The translations under genes were made by a program, and so were the position numbers. 64,000 nt of DNA from Nitrosococcus wardiae (GTDB lineage Bacteria; Pseudomonadota; Gammaproteobacteria; Nitrosococcales; Nitrosococcaceae). The number at the start of each line of letters is the position of its first letter. The stretch's first letter is position 1. The stretch covers positions 1,197,659-1,261,658 of the forward strand of contig NZ_CP038033.1 of assembly GCF_004421105.1 (NCBI RefSeq), written 5' to 3'. The notes beneath the pieces are model-generated. The model made no database searches and was not told the origin of the DNA. It saw only the letters and a list, made by a program, of their open reading frames with translations. Of the stretch, positions 26,916 to 35,140 are shown in pieces.

Positions 26916-27218
26916 TCAACTAGGAAAAAATTGCCATTGGCCCACTGGGCGACCGGATTGCAGCACCTTACCCACCATATAGGCATCTATGATACTAAGG
27001 ATATTCACGATCCACCCTAGCTCAATAAACCAAAGAATAATAACAGCAGCAAGAATGGCTATACCCTTAGCAACCTGACCAAAAATAATTTGGGCAATTC
27101 CACCGATAAGAATATTAAGCCAGCAGAAATGGGGGGATTTGGGGGGTACTGACGGATAAACAAGGTTAGGATCTCGCTCTCTTGGACCCTTATTTACGTT
27201 TGTCGTTTCATCAATCAT
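26916..27218 (-). CDS. Small TM2-like membrane protein (100 aa)
   Basis: N-terminal polar part with PSVPPKSP, then two helices at about residues 40-58 and 60-85. The glycine-rich GGIAQIIFGQVAKGI recalls the turn of TM2/DUF5683-type domains. AAGGTGAAGG precedes the ATG at 27218, a convincing ribosome binding site, so I prefer it to an earlier in-frame start. Function unknown. The next gene upstream on this strand is a frameshifted small membrane protein. Confidence 0.62.
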   Translation of the reverse strand: MIDETTNVNKGPRERDPNLVYPSVPPKSPHFCWLNILIGGIAQIIFGQVAKGIAILAAVIILWFIELGWIVNILSIIDAYMVGKVLQSGRPVGQWQFFPS

Positions 27219-27316
27219 TTTTCCTTCACCTTTTACATTCTGTGTTGTAAAAAAGACTAAAAGCATTTTCCATTTTCTGGAAAAATCCTCCCTGCCTATC
27301 GCAGGAGGGAAGAGCG

Positions 27317-27647
27317 TTAAACTTCTTGCTCTCCAGAATGCCTTGGCTGTTGGGGAGGAGGTATTTTTCCTAAGCGCCTTATATTCTCTTCTGAACGTCT
27401 CGTGTTTTCTTCAATATCAAGGAGCACCTTTATACACTGGCTAACAATCAGGGCCACAATACCAACAAATAATGCCAGCAAACCTGCGCTCAACTCTATA
27501 AACTCGCGATCGCGAAAGGGGTGCCCTGCAATCCTCGGCTCCACCAGGCCTTTAGATACTAAAATAGATCCCAATCGCAATAAGAAATAGTCCAAATAGA
27601 GGCATAAATATAGATAGGATAGAAAGGGCACGATAATTTTTGTTCAT
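27317..27647 (-). pseudogene. Small membrane protein with internal frameshift
   Basis: The ATG at 27647 has a strong AAGGAGA site and opens MNKNYRALSILSIFM then GLFLIAIG, a good membrane helix, but the frame stops near 27555. The adjoining frame continues with ILVSKGLVEPRIAG, a second helix (GLLALFVGIVALIV) and a charged tail (DIEENTRRSEENIRRL) to 27317. One base change near 27560 would restore a protein of about 110 residues. A true pseudogene or a sequencing error are both possible. No family recognised. Confidence 0.5.
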
Positions 27648-27969
27648 TATTTTCTCCTTGCTTGAATTAATAATTTTGGTGGATATCAGTGCCTCAACCT
27701 AATTACAATCCCATATTTTTTAAATCTAGCGCAAAAGCCATATAAATAAAATAAGTATTTTTACTATCCTTGGATAGCGAAGTCGCACTGGGCGGCCGCA
27801 AGAAAGCCGCTCTATGTTTTTAGTAGGCACTTCTAAAAATGCCCAAAAACGACCTACCTCAACTCTGTTGATTTTTCGTGTGACTTGAACAGCGATTTCA
27901 CTACCCGATTTTGTGTTTGAAGGTTCTTTTGTGTTTCCATTTTTAGGCGTTATCCCTCATTCTGAGGGC
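27648..27969. other. Intergenic region, 322 bp
   Basis: Mostly AT-rich, with no supported gene. The IS5-type element must end somewhere in its right part, but I cannot identify the terminal repeat with confidence. Confidence 0.35.
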
Positions 27970-28302
27970 CTATTGCCTAGATTTCCAAAGGCTGGCACAA
28001 CGCTTGAGGTGGTAGACGAGGTTCATTAATCCGATCTTGGTTTTGGCCCGTGCCCGGCCGATCATGCGGATGAAGAGGCCCCCCATCTCGTTTTCCATCG
28101 ACCCAAAGACAGGCTCAACGCGGGCCCGTATTCGCGATTTTCTGCGGTTGCTCTGTTGCGCTCGCTTGTTGAGCGGCCGGTTGCGATAACCGCCCGCTTT
28201 GAGCATCCATTCATTCTCTTCACTGCGGTAGGCGCTGTCGGCCCAGACCTCCTTGGAGGTGTTCTCACTCAATAGCTCAAAAAATACCTGGGAGTCGTGC
28301 AC
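27970..28302 (-). pseudogene. IS5-family transposase, C-terminal fragment
   Basis: The 110-residue frame starts abruptly at HDSQVFFELL and continues EVWADSAYRSEENEWML, VEPVFGSMENEMGG and GRARAKTKIGLMNLVYHLKR, the C-terminal DDE half of IS5-type transposases (second Asp and the Glu region). The N-terminal half, with the first catalytic Asp, is missing: sequence upstream of about 28298 is the unrelated GC-rich fragment on the other strand. Inactive remnant. Confidence 0.8.
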
Positions 28303-28522
28303 TGGAAGTCGAAGGTGTCGGCTTTATCGGTCATGGCCTCCGCGACGCCTATGCGGCGGTGAGCCTGGATGACGGCCAGATCTACAAGGTCACCAACCTG
28401 TCCGAGTTAGCCGCACTCACCTCCTGCGACGGCAGCGGCGGCATGGGCGGCTGCACCGTCGACCGCGACGATGTGCCGCTGCTCGAGGCCACCGACGGCT
28501 TCTACCCCGGCGACATGTTCGG
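28303..28522 (+). pseudogene. GC-rich coding fragment of unknown origin
   Basis: An open plus-strand frame reads GVGFIGHGLRDAYAAVSLDDG, then ALTSCDGSGGMGGCTVDRDD and ATDGFYPGDMFG, with strongly codon-like GC-rich third positions unlike the AT-richer surroundings. It has no start and no natural end: it is cut on the left by the IS5 remnant and on the right by the IS21 repeat. I do not recognise the parent protein. It is best seen as a fragment of a transferred gene stranded between mobile elements. Confidence 0.45.
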
Positions 28523-28827
28523 GGTAGTGGCCTGGATACGCCTCGTCCCAATGTTCCCACAAACTCAAACCCGGTTAACTCTGGATTTTGCTCCAGCAAC
28601 GGGATCCATTCCGGCTCCCAAACCGCCTCCACTGATGTGCATGTTTGGACCCAAAGGCAACCCGAGTGTCAACAACTTGTTCGATGTTATTTGCTACCTG
28701 CAACAGCACGAGGGTGCCCACTTTGAGATTTGCGCCAATCGTTAACTTTGCCGCACAGAGGGGGGCAGCAGGGAGAGGCGTCTTCCTAGCTGGGTTGGGA
28801 GCTAGGAAGTACAGCATGGTTTATACA
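28521..28827. repeat. 307-bp duplicated IS21-derived segment, copy 2
   Basis: Second copy of 26515-26820, including the minus-strand istA piece (AVWEPEWIPLLEQNPEL) and the terminal 10-bp hairpin. One extra A shifts the istA frame here relative to copy 1. Both copies are followed by TGACCCCTT, directly in this copy and after a 12-bp spacer in copy 1. Confidence 0.85.
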
Positions 28828-29058
28828 TGACCCCTTCTGCCTCTGATTCATTTTCCTTAACTTTTTAAGCACATTTAGCGCTCTAACAAGTAGCTTCAGA
28901 TTCACTAGGGTTGCTTCCGTAGAATTACTAATTTTTTTACTTTGAAGCTTCTGCTTTACTTATTTTAAAAAGTAATTTGCTCCGGATGTCCCACTTACCC
29001 TCTGGGATTAAACAATGTAGAAAAAGGGAATTTATTAGACTATCTATAAACAATAGTT
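28828..29058. other. AT-rich intergenic region
   Basis: No coding sequence, RNA gene or clear signal seen between the IS21-derived repeat and the IS4 element. Confidence 0.4.
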
Positions 29059-30346
29059 CGGACAGTTTTTATACCTTGTTGCTGTAGGCAGGGGCCTGCT
29101 GGTATCGGAAAATGGTGTCTACGACAACGCCATTTTTTGACGATAACCAAAGGCCCCTACATTGATAATAGAAACCCTTTTAGCTCAAATGTCCAGTCTC
29201 TCCACGGCGCAACGTAAGTTTATGAAGGTGTTATTAACGACGTGGATGTGTCTGCGTGGCAAAGCCACCTTTCGTAATTTAAGCCGTTATAGCCAACTCA
29301 ATGAGAAGACGTACGCCCGGTGGTTCCGGCGACCGTTTGATTTTGTCGAGTTCAATCGTCTGTGTTTAGCCGATCTTTTGGCGCAGCGTACCCGGCTTAT
29401 TGCCGTGATGGATTGCAGCTTTAGTGAAAAAAGTGGTCGGCACACCTATGGTTTGGATAAGTTCTACAACAGCACGCACGATAGGGCCCAGAAGGGTCTG
29501 GAAATCTCTACGCTGGCCTTCGTGGATGTGGAATATGCTACCGCCTACAGCTTCTCCACCCGCCAGACGCCTCCCCCTGAGCATCCGGATGAAACACGAG
29601 TGGATGGGTACTTGCAGCATCTCAGAGAAGACCGGCACGCGTTATCGATTACCTGGTCACCGACGGCTATTACAGCAAAAAGAAGTTTACTGATGGGGTC
29701 GTGGACATCGGTCTTCATCAGATCGGCAAGCTTCGCCACGACGCCAACCTACGCTATCTCTACCAGGGTCCACAAAAACCCCGGGGCCGTCGCAGGCAGT
29801 ACGACGGCAAGGTGCAATTTGACGACTTGAGCCGCCTTAAGTGGGTCCGGGAAATGGAGGGGGTCTATATTTACACCACAGTCGTCCACAGTGTCGGGCT
29901 CAAACGCACGATCCGCATCACCTATTTGCTCAAGCCAGATGGGCACAGGTTGCAGACCGCTCTGCTATTTTCGACCGATACCGAACTCTCTGCGGAGCAG
30001 ATGTATCGGTACTACAAAGCCCGTTTTCAAATCGAATTTCTATTTCGTGACGCTAAGCAATTTACCGGCTTGTCCGACTGCCAGGCGCGAAGCAAAGAAG
30101 CCCTTCATTTTCACTTCAATGCCGCCATGACCGTGTTGAATCTGCTTAAACTTGAAGACCGTCAGCAAGCTTCAAACTCACAGGGGCACGTCATTTCTAT
30201 CATGAGCTGGAAAATCCGTAAATTCAACGCGCATCTGCTCCAACGATTTTCTGAAAAGTTAGGTTTAGACTTCAGTTTGATAAAATCCCATCCCGCCTAT
30301 GAAACCCTGCAAAACTATGGGGCTACGGCAGCTTAAAACTGTCTGG
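29059..30346 (+). mobile_element. IS4-family insertion sequence, about 1.29 kb
   Basis: Bounded by short imperfect inverted repeats: CGGACAGTTTTT at 29059-29070 and AAAACTGTCTGG at 30335-30346. It contains a single transposase gene, now frameshifted. No clear target-site duplication was seen. Confidence 0.7.
29162..30336 (+). pseudogene. IS4-family transposase, one internal frameshift
   Basis: The N-terminal frame runs 29162 to 29830 but is meaningful only to about 29635 (first catalytic Asp in VMDCSFSEKSG). The continuation in another frame reads RVIDYLVTDGYYSKKKF (second Asp) and goes on to 30336 with YYKARFQIEFLFRDAKQ, the Y-R-E signature of IS4. A one- or two-base change at about 29635-29642 broke the gene. 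The slippery A-run at 29670 is downstream of the point where homology changes frame, so this is not programmed frameshifting. Confidence 0.8.
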
Positions 30347-30465
30347 AGTATTGATGATAACGACCTCTCTAATTAGTCTGGCAGTGAATTTATGGCCCGG
30401 ATTTATCTATAAAAGCCCAGCTCTCCTATAAAATTAAACCCCAGCGATGCTCCCTCAAGGCCCAG

Positions 30466-32211
30466 CTAAATCACTTCATAGGGCCGCATCATCTCATGGT
30501 CTTCGTGCGAGAGGATGTGGCAGTGCCAAACGTAACGCCCGGGCTTGTCGAAGGTAGCAATGATCCGCACCACTTCTCCCGGCGGAACCTGCACTGTGTC
30601 GAGTAGCCCGGCCTCGGTGGGCGCCGGCGGTCTCGTCTGGCCTTGCAGGTCGATGGTCGCCGGATTGCCGGGCACGAACTTCTTGGCGTTGAACTTCTGT
30701 CGGTTCACGATCTGAAAGTGCACCAGATGCAAATGGATCGGGTGAGTATCCGGCGTCGTGTTATAGATCTCCCAGAGCTCGGTGCTATTGAGTGCTGGGT
30801 TCTCGGTAATGGGATTATCCCAAGCCCGAGAACCGGCCAGCGTTCCCAACAGGGGCTGGAGCCGTTCGAGTGCATCCAAGCCTTCATAGAGCGCCACCTG
30901 CCTGGTGTTGGTCGCTGTGGTCGGATCCACGGCGGGCAGATGACCGTGAACCGGGCGCAGATTGGTTGGCAGCGGTAGGTCCGGAATGTTCGTATTCAGC
31001 GGCAGCGATACGCGGAATTCCATGATCCGTCCGGTGGTTTTCGGGTTGATCACCAGTGGGCGGCGGAAGGTACCGGGGGCGTTGTTCTGCATGATGATGG
31101 TTTTGCCCGCGTGCTTCGAAAAGTCCACGACCACATCGGCCCGCTGGCCGGGGGCGATGGAGAGGCTCTGGACCTCGACGGGTGCATTGAGCATGCCGAG
31201 CTCGGTCCCGATCTGGGTGAACTTGAGCCCGCCCCCGAAAAAGAGGCGGTAGAAGCGGGTATCGGAGCCGTTCAGTAGGCGGAAGCGGTACTTGCGCGGC
31301 TCGACCTCTATAAACGGCCACGCCATGCCGTTGACGAGGATCACATCGCCAAAGAACTCGGCAAAGACGGTGGCGTCCGGGTAGTCGGCCGGACCGAAGA
31401 GCTGCGTGGCGATATCCGGGGTGTGCGGATAGTAGAGTTCACCATCTGGAGTAAACATCCGATCCTGAATGACGATCTCGGCCTCGTAAGGTCCGCTCGG
31501 CAGAGCGGTGCCGGTGTTGTTCGGGTCATTGATCAGCTCGTCCTCATTCTCGTCCCGCAGGAGATAGAACCCGGCGAGGCCCATGTAGACGTTGAGCCGG
31601 GTGACCCCCAGCGCATGGTCGTGGTACCAAAGCGTCCCGGCCTCTTGTGAATGGTCGTATTCGTAGTCTCGCGTTACAAAACGGGGTCCGGTCTCACCAC
31701 TTGCTGTCCACCAGTACTCGGGGAGCCCATCGTAGTCCGAGTCGTTGTGACCGCCGTGCAGGTGGGGTACGGTGGGTACTTCGTTGCCGCTTTCCGCCCA
31801 GTGGAGGGTGTCATCTAAGGGTACGTTTGCGGGGTAAGAAATACCGTCAAGATTATTCCGCCATTGCACTGCCACCGGCACATCCTTCCTGGCGAGGATG
31901 GTCGGGCCGGGATAGCTGCCATTATAGCCCCACACGGTAGTGTTTACCCCGAGGCCCAGATCCTGGTTGATTTGGGACATGCCTATCTGCGTTGATCCAC
32001 CGTCCGTGAGATCGATCCGGCCGGGCAGTGGGAGCGGATTGACAAACTGGGGAATGGTTGCGGGATCCAGGGTAACATCAGGCAAAAAGGCGTCGGCATG
32101 CGTCTTACGTCCGGTCCACACCCACGGACCAAAGGCGGCGCCGACGCCAACCGCGGCACCTGTCTTCAGAAAGCGCCGCCTGGAAACGCTGAAGTCTTTC
32201 TTGTAGGACAT
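30466..32211 (-). CDS. Tat-exported multicopper oxidase (CotA/bilirubin-oxidase-like)
   Basis: Laccase-type oxidase of about 581 residues. The twin-arginine signal is SRRRFLK (residues 9-15) followed by a hydrophobic stretch. All copper sites are visible: HLHGGHNDSDYDG, WYHDHALG, HPIHLHLVHFQ and WHCHILSHEDHEMM. It should oxidise phenols, bilirubin-like compounds or metal ions such as Cu(I) or Mn(II), reducing oxygen to water in the periplasm. The start at 32211 is chosen because GAGGAGATAAC precedes it and it begins just before the Tat motif; an upstream frame is untranslatable leader. It is isolated between an IS and TA remnants. Confidence 0.92.
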   Translation of the reverse strand: MSYKKDFSVSRRRFLKTGAAVGVGAAFGPWVWTGRKTHADAFLPDVTLDPATIPQFVNPLPLPGRIDLTDGGSTQIGMSQINQDLGLGVNTTVWGYNGSYPGPTILARKDVPVAVQWRNNLDGISYPANVPLDDTLHWAESGNEVPTVPHLHGGHNDSDYDGLPEYWWTASGETGPRFVTRDYEYDHSQEAGTLWYHDHALGVTRLNVYMGLAGFYLLRDENEDELINDPNNTGTALPSGPYEAEIVIQDRMFTPDGELYYPHTPDIATQLFGPADYPDATVFAEFFGDVILVNGMAWPFIEVEPRKYRFRLLNGSDTRFYRLFFGGGLKFTQIGTELGMLNAPVEVQSLSIAPGQRADVVVDFSKHAGKTIIMQNNAPGTFRRPLVINPKTTGRIMEFRVSLPLNTNIPDLPLPTNLRPVHGHLPAVDPTTATNTRQVALYEGLDALERLQPLLGTLAGSRAWDNPITENPALNSTELWEIYNTTPDTHPIHLHLVHFQIVNRQKFNAKKFVPGNPATIDLQGQTRPPAPTEAGLLDTVQVPPGEVVRIIATFDKPGRYVWHCHILSHEDHEMMRPYEVI

Positions 32212-32398
32212 GTTATCTCCTCCTCTGGCAGCCCTGACAGTCGTCTGGGTTTGAGATGGCAACGGTTTGTGCCTAGATAGAGGTGAGGCGCGGACACACT
32301 TACTGCTCTGATGCGATCGCCCCTCTGTCAGCAGTATTATAGACGAGTTGTCACCATGTAAATCCTGAGTGACTCCACCTGGAGGCAATGAACGATAG

Positions 32399-32468
32399 GG
32401 GTTAGTAGGGGTTAGGTCTTGTCGTTTGCTACTGGGTTAGTAGGGGTTAGGTCTTGTCGTTTGCTACT
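32399..32468. repeat. 35-bp tandem duplication
   Basis: Two perfect adjacent copies (32399-32433 and 32434-32468) of a unit starting GGGTTAGTAGGGGTTAG and ending TTTGCTACT. It lies upstream of the multicopper oxidase gene (minus strand), outside any gene. Within the unit TTAG-GGG-type motifs recur. Possibly regulatory, possibly slippage. Confidence 0.85.
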
Positions 32469-32506
32469 TATGGGGCCACGGTTATATTTAATTTATACAC
32501 CATACT

Positions 32507-32566
32507 TCAAGAAATGTGCTGAGCAAGTCGATCCTTGACCTCACGATGCCTTGGAACCTCGTCTTT
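32507..32566 (-). pseudogene. hicA toxin, C-terminal remnant
   Basis: Directly after the hicB stop and in the same frame, 19 codons read KDEVPRHREVKDRLAQHIS and then stop. VPRHREVKDRLAQHI is the usual C-terminus of HicA mRNA interferases. The rest of hicA, with its catalytic histidine and the dsRNA-binding fold, is gone, so this TA pair has lost its toxin. Confidence 0.65.
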
Positions 32567-32755
32567 TCACGATATTTCAAGCTCAGCGACCTTGCGAACA
32601 TTAGGAATACTGCCACTTGTCAATTCTTTGTAGAGGTCAATTAAATTTTCCTTTAATTCTTCCTCTGTTTCGCCTTGTGTCCAGTAGTCCGGGAATTCTT
32701 CAAGATATCCGAGCCACATGTCATCATCTTTCCAATAAACGTATTTCTTTTTCAT
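32567..32755 (-). CDS. hicB: HicB-type antitoxin, orphan
   Basis: A 62-residue HicB fold: YVYWKDDDMWLGYLEEFPDYWTQGET, then EEELKENLIDLYKEL, the partial RNase H-like core of HicB antitoxins. No DNA-binding domain is attached. It is followed only by a remnant of hicA, so it is an antitoxin left without its toxin. Confidence 0.75.
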   Translation of the reverse strand: MKKKYVYWKDDDMWLGYLEEFPDYWTQGETEEELKENLIDLYKELTSGSIPNVRKVAELEIS

Positions 32756-32809
32756 TATCTAAATACCATCTCATCAATCGTAGAGAGAGAAATAGAGCCT
32801 AACATGGAT

Positions 32810-32943
32810 AAAAGGGGACGATACCTTTTTTCTATAAGGGCCTGATTAACTTAAGGTTATACTTGTGTTTTTCCAAACACGACTATGACATGACGGAGGC
32901 AGCAATGGATATTCGGGCTGCGAGACTAGATGAAAAGCTGCAT
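32810..32943. repeat. 134-bp direct repeat flanking hicBA, copy 1
   Basis: From AAAAGGGGACG through a common promoter-like region and GACGGAGGCAGCA-ATG to AAGCTGCAT; repeated at 33609-33743. It carries the 5' end of the 85-residue gene. Confidence 0.8.
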
Positions 32944-33162
32944 CAGTGGGGCACCGAAATTGCTAAACAGGTGGTGGACGGTCAATGGGGGGATAGGCTA
33001 GCCTTTTCGTGCTACTTGTCGCTCGTGGTGGCGGTTAAGCAGCGCAAAACCGATCCCATTCTACTTAAAAGCGTGGGTTCGGTTGAGCGACTTGTATATG
33101 TACTCGAAAAAGAACTAAATGTTTTACCTCAGGTTGAACGCTGTATTCTGCGCAAATTATAG
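32905..33162 (+). CDS. Small protein of unknown function (85 aa)
   Basis: Starts MDIRAARLDEKLHQWG behind a strong GGAGG site; an earlier ATG at 32863 lacks one. The protein is predicted mostly helical, with no membrane segment or cysteine pattern of note. Its promoter and first 12 codons are duplicated at 33609-33755. The 3' end overlaps that of the convergent hicA by 6 bp. I do not recognise a family; it may be an accessory gene carried with the TA region. Confidence 0.55.
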   Translation: MDIRAARLDEKLHQWGTEIAKQVVDGQWGDRLAFSCYLSLVVAVKQRKTDPILLKSVGSVERLVYVLEKELNVLPQVERCILRKL

Positions 33163-33363
33163 TTCGGATTCTTCAATGCTTGCTATTTTCATAAAATGCT
33201 TCAGCAAACCAGCTTTCAGCGGCTTGTTACCATGTACGGGAACCGAAATCCGATCCGTATTTCCCGCCTTACCGAATATATGATGACTTCCATTTATCCT
33301 GATTAAGCCCCAACCTTTGTCTTCAAGAATTTTGTACAGTCGTTTGCCACTGACTGTTTTCAA
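33157..33363 (-). CDS. hicA: HicA-type mRNA interferase toxin
   Basis: A 68-residue protein starting (TTG) KTVSGKRLYKILEDKGW and containing the catalytic-histidine region GSHHIF and ISVPVHGNKPLKAGLLKH, diagnostic of HicA. The TTG at 33363 overlaps the hicB stop (TTTGA), with GGAG 7 bp upstream. The order here is hicB then hicA, with translational coupling. It should cleave mRNA when HicB is degraded. Confidence 0.82.
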   Translation of the reverse strand: MKTVSGKRLYKILEDKGWGLIRINGSHHIFGKAGNTDRISVPVHGNKPLKAGLLKHFMKIASIEESEL

Positions 33364-33563
33364 ACTGCGATCTCCAAAATCTTGTCTTTTCCCGTAATTT
33401 TGATGTCTTGAACATCGACGGATAAGCAACCTTCAACCGCTTCGTAGATATTGCTCAACAGTTCATCGAAGGAATCTCCTTGTGTGGCACAACCAGGTAT
33501 CGCAGGCACTTCTGCCCAATATCCGCCTTCCTCAGCTTCATGAACAACTACTTTTAATTTCAT
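33360..33563 (-). CDS. hicB: HicB-type antitoxin
   Basis: A 67-residue antitoxin: MKLKVVVHEAEEGGYWAEVPAIPGCATQGDS is split between the HicB beta-strands, followed by the helix DELLSNIYEAVEGCL. GAGGAAAT precedes the ATG at 33563. It overlaps hicA by 4 bp and forms an intact module with it, unlike the older pair at 32507-32755. Confidence 0.85.
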   Translation of the reverse strand: MKLKVVVHEAEEGGYWAEVPAIPGCATQGDSFDELLSNIYEAVEGCLSVDVQDIKITGKDKILEIAV

Positions 33564-33608
33564 GGTATTTCCTCGTTTGTGAGCACATAACGGGCCGGGA
33601 TCTCATAG

Positions 33609-33743
33609 AAAAGGGGACGCTACCCTTTATTTTTTCTTATAAGCAGCTGATTAATGTAATGTTATGCTTATGTTTTTCCGAAAACAACCATGACGGAGGC
33701 AGCAATGGATATTCGGGCTGTGCGACTAGATGAAAAGCTGCAT
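33609..33743. repeat. 134-bp direct repeat flanking hicBA, copy 2
   Basis: Copy of 32810-32943 with small differences. It carries a ribosome binding site and the first 13 codons of the 85-residue gene; the frame ends four codons later (ATG 33705, stop 33755), giving a 16-residue stub. Confidence 0.8.
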
Positions 33744-33769
33744 CCGGGTGACTAAATCATTAAGTTTGA

Positions 33770-34924
33770 TTATTTTGATGGGCGGTCGATGGTGGGATAA
33801 GCCAGACAAAAGGCGGTGATTCCGATCAGGGCGGCGGCCAGATAGGCGTCTTTAGGCTCCAACGTCCAGAGATGACCGCTGTAGAAGCTGCCAAAGGCCC
33901 CTCCCGCGCCGAAACCGAGGCTGCTGTAAAGGGCTTGGCCTCGCCCTTGATGGGGACCGGTAAAGTGGCGATGGACCCAATCGATGGCGGCGGCATGAAA
34001 AGCACCGAAAGTGGCCGCATGCAGGAGTTGCGCAAAGACCATCAAGGGTAACAGGGAAGGGTAGAGTCCCAGCAGTAACCAGCGGAGGCTGGCCAGCAGC
34101 AAGCTCCCTAGCAGCATCCAGCGGGCTCCCAGGGCGGGCAGCAAGCGATGCATGCCAAGAAACAATCCCACCTCGGCAATGACTCCGATGGCCCATAAGC
34201 TGCCGATGAGGCCGCGGCTGTAACCATATCCCTCCATATAAATGGTGTAAAAAGTGTAATAGGGACCATGGCTGGCTTGCATCAGGAAAGCCGCCACGAA
34301 AAAGGTCAATACTTCTGGTTTTTGTAAGACGCGCCACAGTGATCCGTGGTGGGGGTGGTGATGATGGGTATTGCTTTCCGGCACCGTCAGGCTCATCACC
34401 CAAATGCCGGCCATCAAGGTCAGGATCACGGCGGGCAAAAGATCCATGCCGGCGTGATCCAAGAGGAAGCCAAGCAGGGCCGCAGTGATAACAAAACCGA
34501 TGGAACCCCAGAGGCGGACTCGGCTGTAATGATGGGTTTTCTTTCCCAGGTGGGTTAAGGTAGTCACTTCAACCTGGGCTAAGGTCCCGTTCCAGAAGAA
34601 GCTAAAGGTCACCATCACCCCCGCTAGGGCCCAATAGCTATGATTTAAGTACACGGCGCTAAAGGCCAGGATGGCCAGTAAGGAAGCGATACGGACGATG
34701 ATCATGCGCTTGCCACTATGGTCGGCGATATAGGCCCAAACGTTAGGAGCCAAAATTCGAGTGGCCATCAGCAGAGCCATCAATTCCCCGATTTTTTGGG
34801 GGGTAAACCCCAGGGACTGAAGGTAGAGACTCCAGTAGGGGAGCAGCGCGCCTAAAGTCGCAAAGTAGAACAGGTAAAAGCCGGAGAGACGCCAGTAGGG
34901 TGGAGCTGGGGTTTCTGTTGACAT
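33770..34924 (-). CDS. MFS transporter (HcaT/MFS_1-like) with histidine-rich loop
   Basis: A 384-residue protein with twelve predicted helices. The start RLSGFYLFYFATLGALLPYWSLYL and later ATFGAFHAAAIDWVHRHF are typical of the phenylpropionate-permease-like MFS family. The central cytoplasmic loop contains HHHHPHH at about residues 193-199, which could bind a metal. No catabolic genes are nearby, so substrate remains open. Confidence 0.85.
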   Translation of the reverse strand: MSTETPAPPYWRLSGFYLFYFATLGALLPYWSLYLQSLGFTPQKIGELMALLMATRILAPNVWAYIADHSGKRMIIVRIASLLAILAFSAVYLNHSYWALAGVMVTFSFFWNGTLAQVEVTTLTHLGKKTHHYSRVRLWGSIGFVITAALLGFLLDHAGMDLLPAVILTLMAGIWVMSLTVPESNTHHHHPHHGSLWRVLQKPEVLTFFVAAFLMQASHGPYYTFYTIYMEGYGYSRGLIGSLWAIGVIAEVGLFLGMHRLLPALGARWMLLGSLLLASLRWLLLGLYPSLLPLMVFAQLLHAATFGAFHAAAIDWVHRHFTGPHQGRGQALYSSLGFGAGGAFGSFYSGHLWTLEPKDAYLAAALIGITAFCLAYPTIDRPSK

Positions 34925-35140
34925 CTCTTACCTAGAGGTCCCGTGATCGGTGGGTGGGATGGATTGAAGCTTGAATGTCATAGGATTGAAGGATTGGCAG
35001 ATCGACACCTTTATTATTAAAGAGTAGTTATTGTATCAGCACAAAACCTCTGGAGTGGGACAAAAGTTGGCCGGACGGGGCGCTTTTCAGCAACTACAAT
35101 GTTATCTAATTTTATGACAGCCAAGATGGAGGATTGGATC

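Noticed and set aside
28359-28745. One continuous 128-residue protein across the GC-rich fragment and the IS21 repeat
   Set aside because: Its second half is the antisense of the istA fragment and identical to the other repeat copy; the open frame is accidental.
29630-29680. Possible programmed frameshift in the IS4 transposase at an A-run (CAAAAAG)
   Set aside because: Homology has already moved to the second frame upstream of the A-run, so slippage there would not join the two frames correctly; ordinary mutation is simpler.
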